The notes under the pieces: generated by a model
What the model saw: only the letters and a program-made list of their open reading frames with translations
Told to the model about the DNA's origin: nothing
Databases searched by the model: none
Position numbers and translations under genes: made by a program
NCBI GenBank assembly: GCA_018897225.1
Contig: JAHILC010000318.1
Coordinates: 1 to 5,744, forward strand
Direction: 5' to 3'
Source: Actinomycetota bacterium
GTDB lineage: Bacteria > Actinomycetota > Humimicrobiia > Humimicrobiales > Humimicrobiaceae
DNA length: 5,744 nucleotides
Part shown: positions 1-4,722 of the stretch, in pieces
How positions within the stretch are numbered: the first letter of the stretch is position 1
Layout: every line of letters starts with the position of its first letter

Positions 1-91
1 ATTTTTATTAAATTTAGTTTTTTCAAGCATTTTATCCCACACAAAATCTTACCACTTATTATTTATCTACTGTAGGAAATTGGATTAGAAG

Positions 92-403
92 TTAACGACG
101 ATCCCCTCCTCTTGGTCTTTCTTCTCTTCTGGGACCCCATCCTCTTGGTCTTTCTTCTCTTGGTTTTGCAACATTAACAATAACCTTTCTTCCTTCCAGC
201 TCAGTGTCATTTAACTTTTCAATAGCTTCATCTGCTTCTTTGTCGTTTTCCATTTCTACAAATCCGAATCCTTTGCTCCGATCGGTATCCCTATCTTTAA
301 TTACATCACAAGAAATAACTTTACCTATCTTAGAAAAAATATCTTTTAATTGGGAACTTGTTATGCTATAAGCAAGTCCTCCTACAAATAATTTCTTTGC
401 CAT
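92..403 (-). CDS. Single-RRM RNA-binding protein with Arg/Gly-rich tail
   Basis: This 103-residue cytoplasmic protein is predicted to bind single-stranded RNA, as the small bacterial RRM proteins of cyanobacteria and many anaerobes do. One RNA recognition motif fills residues 3-80. The RNP2 strand is KLFVGGL (4-10) and the RNP1 strand is KGFGFVEM (44-51), so the stacking aromatics F6, F46 and F48 are all present. The tail (81-103) is rich in Arg, Gly and Pro and contains REERPRG twice, like the RG-rich tails of cold-induced RRM proteins. The ATG start is supported by AGGTGGTG on the minus strand (positions 411-418) at a normal distance, and by the RRM beginning three residues in. A promoter candidate lies about 65 bases upstream. 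No clear terminator is visible in the 91 bases after the stop. The family is certain; the RNA targets and the role (often cold or stress response) are inferred. Confidence 0.93.
   Translation of the reverse strand: MAKKLFVGGLAYSITSSQLKDIFSKIGKVISCDVIKDRDTDRSKGFGFVEMENDKEADEAIEKLNDTELEGRKVIVNVAKPREERPRGWGPRREERPRGGDRR
107..161 (-). repeat. Tandem duplication encoding the REERPRG tail repeats
   Basis: Positions 107-128 and 140-161 are identical over 22 bases, offset by 33 bases (11 codons). The duplication lies inside the RRM gene and keeps the frame, producing two REERPRG copies in the Arg/Gly-rich tail. It looks like a recent in-frame tandem duplication by slippage or unequal recombination that lengthened the tail. 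Confidence 0.9.
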
Positions 404-466
404 TTATTATCACCACCTTTCTTTTTTACAATACTGTCTCTGTCTGATGGATAGAATAATCTTTGG

Positions 467-495
467 ATGATATCTTCTTATCGAACTAGAGGCAA
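467..495 (-). promoter_or_regulatory. Probable sigma-70 promoter of the RRM gene
   Basis: Read on the minus strand, a -35 box TTGCCT (positions 490-495) and a -10 box TATCAT (467-472) are separated by exactly 17 bases. They match the consensus boxes at 4 of 6 and 5 of 6 positions. Transcription would begin near 460, giving a leader of about 57 bases before the RRM start codon. No hairpin or cold-box motif was recognised in the leader. Placement in front of an intact gene with a good ribosome binding site supports the call; AT-rich DNA makes chance matches possible. Confidence 0.5.
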
Positions 496-536
496 CAGAT
501 GTAAATATATATTCCTTATTTAAAGAATATTTTTTA

Positions 537-1396
537 TTATAACACATTATTCTTTTTTATTATTATTGCCGCCAGATTAGCCGTGGACAGTGTCTCAAAC
601 CCGATGAGTAGGATCACACAGCCACTCACGGCTGCCAGTTTGAGTAATTCGTCATCTCTTGCTATGGTGACTGAAGCCTGGGAAGCCCATTTGAGTTTGT
701 AGGGAACAAGAGAGCGAAAGAGTTCTTTGGCAAACTTGGGATTACCGACGATATTATCATCAATGAACCATATGAGTTTCTTATGGTCCATGGTTTCGAT
801 CTCCTTGAGTATTTCTTCTACTGGGCGGCACAGCGATATGTATAGCCGAAGAATGAAGTAACTGAGCAGAAGGAGCAAGCATAGGGGCAGCCTCTAGTGG
901 TTGAGATCGTGTTCCTGAAATAGTACGCTCCATCGGCAAACAAGTCCCGACGGGGAATAGGCAAGTTGAGCAAGCTAGGCTGCTTATGTTGGCTATATAT
1001 CTTTTGTAGTTTGTTTGCCTTAAAATCCTCGATCACATTTGCCCAAATTCCCTCAGCTTCCCCGATCACTATGGCATCGGCGTGCTGGCTTGCCTCTTCG
1101 GGCAGAGCACTAGGGTGGCTACCCCCCAAGATAACCTTAACTCCTACCGTTCTGAAGGTATCGGCGATCTCGTAGGCGCGTTTGGCAGTAATAGTGAGTA
1201 CTGTGATCCCCACTAAGTCAGTTTCTTTTTGGAAATCAATAACTGTGACATTCTCATCGGTTAACGAGACTTCGACGTCTGGTGGGGTTAGAGCGGCAAC
1301 CATCGCTAGACCCAGGTGTGGGCATGGTGCTTTCTTCTGATTTAGGATATTTTCTTGCGTAGCTGGGACAATTAGCTCTAGTTTCATGAGAGTCAT
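537..1396 (-). pseudogene. Broken B12-binding radical SAM gene (frameshifted, 3'-truncated)
   Basis: The 5' part (818-1396) encodes 192 residues. A cobalamin-binding-like Rossmann region (about 45-115, including GVKVILGGSHPSALPEE and IVIGEAEG) is followed by the radical SAM cluster motif RGCPYACSFC, with C170, C174 and C177 as the CxxxCxxC iron-sulfur ligands. The frame ends at YRCAAQ-stop. The expected continuation RPVEEILKEIE, then FIDDNIVGN and LIGFETLS, lies in another minus frame down to 537. Removing one TG unit from the TGTG at 829-832 would restore YRCRPVEE. Homology-like sequence stops at LSTANLAAI (about 567) and runs into AT-rich DNA with a stop, so the rest of the radical SAM domain and the C-terminal domain are missing. 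Full-length relatives are typically 400-500 residues and perform varied methyl-transfer or radical chemistry. No Shine-Dalgarno sequence precedes either possible ATG (1396 or 1387). About 50% G+C against about 30% around it suggests transfer from elsewhere. It is almost certainly non-functional. Confidence 0.85.
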
Positions 1397-1510
1397 TACT
1401 TATATAATAATTTTTTTTAATTTGTATTAGCAATTTAACAATTTGCTCTAAGTCCTGTTATCGTTCTGTTTTATCTCTGCTGTTATTTCTCTATTTTATC
1501 AGCGAAGAAT

Positions 1511-1603
1511 ACTTTTTTATAGAGTCAGAAACGTCAGATTTTATAATGCTTTTTAATGACTAACAAAACTCACTTTTTTATAGTTCAGAGAATTCAGGTT
1601 TTA
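1511..1603. repeat. Imperfect direct repeat pair, 61-base offset
   Basis: Positions 1511-1543 and 1572-1603 align with one single-base gap. Both begin with the identical 12-mer ACTTTTTTATAG, followed by conserved TCAGA, TCAG and TTTTA blocks. On the minus strand both copies fall in the same reading phase as a possible decayed gene, giving similar peptides (LKPEFSEL and IKSDVSDS). It may therefore be an internal repeat of a dead gene or a simple non-coding duplication. Confidence 0.55.
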
Positions 1604-1688
1604 ACTGTATTATCAGGTAGTAAATTATAATGGTTTCCAGATCTGTTTAAGGGGATCTATAACCCTAATTGTCTGTTTTAAGGTTTTA

Positions 1689-1820
1689 TTTAAAACCTCT
1701 ATTTTGCTGTGCTATAGCCTCTGATTCTTCTTTTAAGCTTTCTATATTGTATTCGTATTTGTTGACTATTTTCCTTTCTATATCCTATAATCTTTTTCTT
1801 ATTTGCTGTATTTCAGTTAT
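1689..1820 (-). pseudogene. Possible remnant of a coiled-coil protein gene
   Basis: On the minus strand, a 44-codon stretch interrupted by one TAG (1785-1787) reads ITEIQQIRKRL, then DIERKIVNKYEYNIESLKEE, then SEAIAQQNRGFK, ending at TAA (1686-1688). The heptad-like spacing of hydrophobic residues and the Glu/Lys/Gln content look like a coiled-coil segment. The same phase stays protein-like, with further stops, to about 1400 (DLEQIVKLLIQIKKNYYI). There is no start codon or ribosome binding site and no family was recognised. The stop density is not much below what is expected by chance at this base composition, so this is a weak call. Confidence 0.22.
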
Positions 1821-2065
1821 TTATTCCCCCTATAAACCTCTTTCGTTTTAGCTATGGGTCACATTTCCTAATAGGTTAAATTTGCCTTACTGTAGTCAAT
1901 TCTAAGGCTTTAAAATTTCAACTAAGATGTAACTGTATATATTCTAAACTCCCTCCGTATATTTTTTCTCCACATGCCCCATAAAGAAGGCAAATAATTA
2001 ATGGAAAATTAATGGTTGCTAAAAAGATAGTTTAAATTAAAAAAAGTAATTAAAAAAAAGAAAAT

Positions 2066-2108
2066 CAAAATCTGCTCATAACTTAAATAAGGACATGGGC
2101 AGATTTTG
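2066..2108 (-). terminator. Strong 14-bp inverted repeat, terminator-like on the minus strand
   Basis: CAAAATCTGCTCAT (2066-2079) pairs with ATGGGCAGATTTTG (2095-2108) around a 15-base loop. The single mismatch is a G-U pair in plus-strand RNA and A-C in minus-strand RNA. On the minus strand the stem is followed by ATTTTCTTTTTTTT, the layout of an intrinsic terminator. No intact minus-strand gene lies upstream, so it would be an orphan, left from a lost gene or ending an unseen transcript. On the plus strand only a weak T-run follows. It could also be the end or remnant of a small mobile element. Confidence 0.42.
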
Positions 2109-2320
2109 TATAAAAAAGTTTTTAATAATATTGAAACTGGGTAAGGGAAAGTTTATACAAATCTTGTAAGCATTTTTAGGTTCTAACATTGCTCATAAAC
2201 TAAATGCTCATGCATAAGATATTAAAATTTCTTTACCAGTTATATTCTTATTAAATTAATAATAAAATTTTTTGTTTTAATATATAATTTTAGAAAACTA
2301 ATAATTAGGAAAGGACTGTC

Positions 2321-2833
2321 ATGGTAAAATTAATAGAGGATGCTTATTTAGCAAGTTTAGGGGTTGCGTTCCTAACTTATGAAAAGGCAGAAAAGTTAAC
2401 ACAGAATTTAATTAAGAAAGGGGAACTCGCAAAAAATAGAGAGCAAGAATTTATCCAGGATCTGATGGATAAGGCTAAATCAAACAGTGCTGAATTAGAA
2501 AAAGTAATTAAAGAAAAGTTAAAATATCTAGCTGAGAAAGGTGAACCTTTAAAGGATAAACAGGATAAAATTATTGAAGATATCACTAAGAAAGCTAAAG
2601 AAAGCAGCAAAATAACTGAGAAAAAGATAATAGATTTAATTAAAGATATAATTAAAAAAGGAAAAGAGACTGCAGAAAAACAACAGAAAATATTTAAAGA
2701 CTTAAAAAGTAAAATTACCAAAAGTGACGAGGAAAGAATTGCAGAGTTGCTTAGAAAATCAGATATACCTTCAAAAGAAGATACTGATGAAATAAAGAAG
2801 AAGCTAGATGAATTAACGCAGAAAGTTGGTTAA
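2321..2833 (+). CDS. Phasin-like repeat protein (Lys/Glu-rich, helical)
   Basis: This is a 170-residue, highly charged, predicted all-helical protein. The N-terminus (LASLGVAFLTYEKAEKLTQN, 10-29) resembles phasin or polyhydroxyalkanoate-granule-associated proteins, where a short hydrophobic helix leads into a KAE-type amphipathic helix. Residues about 26-145 form three tandem 40-residue repeats: LIKKGE (30-35), LAEKGE (70-75) and IIKKGK (110-115) place Gly at 34, 74 and 114, exactly 40 apart. Each is followed by a Lys-rich helix containing a conserved QxxxIxxD-like segment. The last 25 residues (EIKKKLDELTQKV) look like a short coiled coil. AGGAAAGG (2307-2314) six bases before the ATG is a strong ribosome binding site. 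Phasins coat PHA granules, but no phaC or phaB is visible here. The protein may instead be a general surface or scaffold protein. The repeats are directly visible; the phasin assignment is a family inference. Confidence 0.72.
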   Translation: MVKLIEDAYLASLGVAFLTYEKAEKLTQNLIKKGELAKNREQEFIQDLMDKAKSNSAELEKVIKEKLKYLAEKGEPLKDKQDKIIEDITKKAKESSKITEKKIIDLIKDIIKKGKETAEKQQKIFKDLKSKITKSDEERIAELLRKSDIPSKEDTDEIKKKLDELTQKVG

Positions 2834-2891
2834 CAAAGGTATATTTTTAAGCTGATGATTTTAACACAATGAAATGGTAAATATTTAGAAA

Positions 2892-3428
2892 TTGAATAGT
2901 GTATTAGAAATAATTAAAAAAAGAAGAAGCATAAGAAAATACAGCCTGACTTCAGTAGAATATGAAAAAATTATTAAAATGGTTGAAGCTGCAAGACTTG
3001 CACCATCTGCCTCTAATAGACAACCATGGAGGTTCATTGCTGTAACTGACAAAAACCTTGTTAAGCTAGTTGTCAATGAAACACTTGGAGTCATTAACAG
3101 GTGGGCTATAACTGCTCCGCTTATTATTGTCGGCTGTACTGTTAGAAGCAGTATAATAACACATTATCTTGGCGAGATAATATCCAAAGTAAAATATCAT
3201 ATTATTGATATATCTATTGCCATGGAACATATGGTATTAGAAGCAGAAGAACTGGGTCTTTCAACTTGCTGGGTTGGCTGGTTTAATGAAAGAAAAATGA
3301 AAAAGATTTTAAATATTCCATCTATGTGGAGTGTTACAGCAGTTCTGACAGTTGGATATGCAGACCCTGGATACAGTCCAAAACCTCAGAAAAGACATCC
3401 AATTGAGAAAATACTAATATTAAAGTAG
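2892..3428 (+). CDS. Nitroreductase-family FMN oxidoreductase
   Basis: This 178-residue protein is a compact member of the nitroreductase superfamily, FMN-binding dimers that transfer electrons from NAD(P)H or a reduced partner to nitro compounds, quinones or other substrates. Visible signatures are the FMN-phosphate site RRSIRKY (11-17), PSASNRQPW (38-46), the helix ISIAMEHMVLEAEELGL (107-123) leading into STCWVGWF (124-131), and the C-terminal VGYAD (154-158) with KRHPIEKIL (167-175). All core motifs are present at the length expected for short members. The start is TTG: TAG at 2886-2888 blocks upstream extension, and family members begin just before IKKRRSIR. The Shine-Dalgarno sequence is weak. 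The gene lies 58 bases after the phasin-like gene and 44 bases before the flavin reductase gene, so one transcript is likely. The substrate cannot be read from the sequence. Confidence 0.93.
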   Translation: MNSVLEIIKKRRSIRKYSLTSVEYEKIIKMVEAARLAPSASNRQPWRFIAVTDKNLVKLVVNETLGVINRWAITAPLIIVGCTVRSSIITHYLGEIISKVKYHIIDISIAMEHMVLEAEELGLSTCWVGWFNERKMKKILNIPSMWSVTAVLTVGYADPGYSPKPQKRHPIEKILILK

Positions 3429-3472
3429 ATTAAAGAAATGGCCAATAATATTAAAACAATGAAAGGAATCAT

Positions 3473-4003
3473 ATGAAAAAATCTATTGGTAAACCTGAAA
3501 GATTGTATCCAAATCCTGTAGTCATGGTCTCTTGTTCAGATGGAACCAAAGATAACATAATTACCCTTGCTTGGGTTGGAACAGTTTGCAGTAATCCACC
3601 AATGATTTCAATATCTCTCAGGCCCTCAAGATATAGCCATGAACTTATAAGCGCTTCAATGGAATTTGTAATAAATATTCCTGAAGAGAAAATGCTTAAA
3701 GCATGTGATTTTTGCGGCACTAATTCTGGGAGAGATATTGATAAATTTAAAAAATTAGATTTAACAAAAGAAAAAGGTTTTATTGTAAATGCTCCCTTAA
3801 TTAAAGAATGCCCTATAAATATTGAATGCAAGGTCAGGCAAATAATCCATCTTGGTACCCATGATATGTTTATTGGAGAAGTTTTAAGTGTTAATGCAGA
3901 TGAAGAAATTATTTATTCAGATAATGATATAGATTTTGAAAAAGTTAATGCGGTATCCTATTTGATGAATCATTATTTTAAAAATGTGCTTATAAAAAAA
4001 TAA
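3473..4003 (+). CDS. Flavin reductase family protein (FMN-binding split barrel)
   Basis: This 176-residue protein belongs to the flavin reductase-like/flavoredoxin group, which binds FMN in a split beta-barrel and reduces free flavin or passes electrons to a partner. Characteristic stretches are YPNPVVMVS (12-20), NIITLAWVGTVCSNPPMISI (28-47), SLRPSRYSHELI (48-59), EFVINIP (64-70), ACDFCGTNSGRDIDKF (77-92), and the C-terminal IECK (117-120) with GTHDMFIGEVL (128-138). Length and motif order match intact family members. AAAGGA (3462-3467) lies five bases before the ATG. The 44-base gap after the nitroreductase gene suggests an operon, and the pair could work as reductase plus flavoenzyme. Several cysteines (C21, C39, C78, C81, C113, C119) are present, but no rubredoxin or iron-sulfur motif. 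The electron donor and acceptor are unknown. Confidence 0.93.
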   Translation: MKKSIGKPERLYPNPVVMVSCSDGTKDNIITLAWVGTVCSNPPMISISLRPSRYSHELISASMEFVINIPEEKMLKACDFCGTNSGRDIDKFKKLDLTKEKGFIVNAPLIKECPINIECKVRQIIHLGTHDMFIGEVLSVNADEEIIYSDNDIDFEKVNAVSYLMNHYFKNVLIKK

Positions 4004-4224
4004 ATTTAAATAATATTATCTTATTACAACCTTAAACACATCTTTTAAGTAATTTTAGTTTATAACTCGGCAACCGGCACAAATAATCAAGCTAAATTTC
4101 ACTAAATTGGGTATAAAAAATATTTAATAATTATTAGTAGCATAGTAGTATAATGTAATAGACTAAGTATTTTTAAACTTCATTGCCACTTTACCATCAC
4201 TTCGTCAAAACAAGGAGGGAAGCT

Positions 4225-4427
4225 ATGAACGACAAAAAGGAAGAGAAGAAAAAAGATAAACCCAAGAAATAATGGATGGTAAGGGGAACGACAGAAGCAT
4301 TAACGCTTGAAATGGTCAAGATAGCAGAAATTAAAATGCTCCCGTCAAATGCCAAGATACACAGCCAGAAACACATCGATAAGATAGTCAAGCCTTTGGC
4401 AAGGTATATATTTTTAAACCTATAATA
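4225..4427 (+). pseudogene. ParB-like/phage DNA-methylase N-terminal remnant
   Basis: A strong ribosome binding site (AAGGAGGG, 4212-4219) precedes an ATG opening a 15-codon Lys-rich frame, MNDKKEEKKKDKPKK, closed by TAA (4270-4272). The same phase continues after the stop from an ATG at 4276 with LEMVKIAEIKMLPSNAK, then IHSQKHIDKIVKPLARY. This matches the start of ParB-type nuclease domains, as found in ParB/Spo0J and at the front of phage DNA methylases: a xIxExxxxPxNxxxH strand-turn and the following helix. The frame stops at 4423. One extra base near 4417-4420 would continue it as FLNPII, as the family expects, so a one-base deletion is likely. Only about 50 codons of the domain remain. 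Another reading is two coupled genes, since a TAATG overlap puts an ATG at 4272 in a third frame that closes after 12 codons. It appears to be a prophage or plasmid relic. The preceding 4004-4224 holds no gene and only a weak 6-bp hairpin (4031-4049). Confidence 0.62.
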
Positions 4428-4649
4428 AAGCCAAAAAAGTCGCCCAGAATCGATTATGATGCTCCTGGTGCTATTTTATTGCTATTCTCTTCATTATGGT
4501 TTCTGGGTATTAAAGAAAATGGAAGGCATTATTACTGGAGTTTAATTTTATGGAGTATATTTAAAAGGCCTGGACTTTTACCTTATGCGATAGGCTTACC
4601 GTTGGGATTGCTTCATTTTAATTTTAAGAAATTTGCATGGGCAAAATAA
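4428..4649 (+). pseudogene. C-terminal fragment of a B12-binding radical SAM protein
   Basis: An open stretch without start codon or ribosome binding site (the frame is open from 4383; homology-like from about 4428) ends at TAA 4647-4649. It reads KPKKSPRIDYDAPG, then FSSLWFLGIKENGRHYYWSL, then ILWSIFKRPGLLPYAIGL and LLHFNFKKF. From memory, the pattern SLW-LGI-GR-YYW-L--W--FKRP-L-P-AI, ending in an HF--KF element, is the conserved tail of the DUF4070-type C-terminal domain of B12-binding radical SAM proteins, which normally ends with a similar HFRK segment. The stretch joins the ParB-like remnant at about 4428, where the phase is continuous with FLNPII. It is a fragment without catalytic residues and is surely inactive. 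Alternatively it is a short membrane-protein piece, since it is rich in Leu and Trp. The same family as the broken gene at 537-1396 is suspected; that gene lacks exactly this end. Confidence 0.52.
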
Positions 4650-4664
4650 TATAACTCTTACTAT

Positions 4665-4716
4665 AGAGAGAGTTGATTAGGATATATTTTAATTTTATAT
4701 CCAGAGAGGTTGATAA
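4665..4716 (+). promoter_or_regulatory. Repeats and possible promoter before the sigma factor gene
   Basis: AGAGAGAGTTGATTA (4665-4679) is repeated as AGAGAGGTTGATAA (4703-4716), 38 bases apart. Between them GGATATA (4680-4686) and TATATCC (4696-4702) form a 7-bp inverted repeat with a nine-base AT loop. The right copy supplies the Shine-Dalgarno-like GAGAGG of the sigma gene, 13 bases from its ATG, which is rather long. TTGATT (4673-4678) and TATATC (4696-4701), 17 bases apart, are a weak promoter candidate that would give a very short leader. The repeats are seen directly; any regulatory role is inference. Confidence 0.35.
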
Positions 4717-4722
4717 AATTTC

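Larger units (their letters stand above)
1397..2320. other. Gene-free AT-rich region with decayed sequence and repeats
   Basis: No reading frame on either strand has a convincing start, ribosome binding site and protein family. The 60-codon plus-strand frame at 1669-1851 looks like the complement of a possible decayed minus-strand gene. Recognisable items are a degenerate direct repeat pair (1511-1603), a short inverted repeat (AGGTTTT at 1681-1687 with AAAACCT at 1692-1698), a strong inverted repeat (2066-2108) and a repeated GCTCATAA-type motif (2074-2088 and 2191-2205). TATAAT occurs at 2283-2288 before the next gene, but no good -35 box sits 16-18 bases upstream. The region fits a graveyard of old insertions. 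Confidence 0.6.

Noticed and set aside
522..555. AAAGAATA / TATTCTTT inverted repeat followed by a T-run on the plus strand
   Set aside because: The 8-bp stem is AT-only except one pair, the loop is 18 bases, and no plus-strand gene lies upstream, so a terminator call is not supported.
966..1175. 69-codon plus-strand open frame
   Set aside because: It lies antisense inside the radical SAM remnant, has no ribosome binding site and no family-like sequence; it is a shadow.
1669..1851. 60-codon plus-strand frame, hydrophobic and Ser/Leu/Tyr-rich
   Set aside because: It has no ribosome binding site, and its composition is what the complement of a Lys/Glu-rich minus-strand phase gives.
1870..2000. 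Minus-strand stretch reading TIFLATINFPLIICLLYGACG, resembling a lipoprotein signal
   Set aside because: There is no start codon or ribosome binding site, the residues before the Cys do not fit a proper lipobox, and the frame closes after about 37 codons.
2377..2721. 114-codon minus-strand frame, Ser/Phe/Ile-rich
   Set aside because: It is antisense to the Lys/Glu-rich phasin-like gene, which automatically produces a long open complement; no start signal.
4031..4049. CTTAAA / TTTAAG hairpin after the flavin reductase gene
   Set aside because: The 6-bp stem has one G-C pair and no clean T-run follows; too weak to call a terminator.
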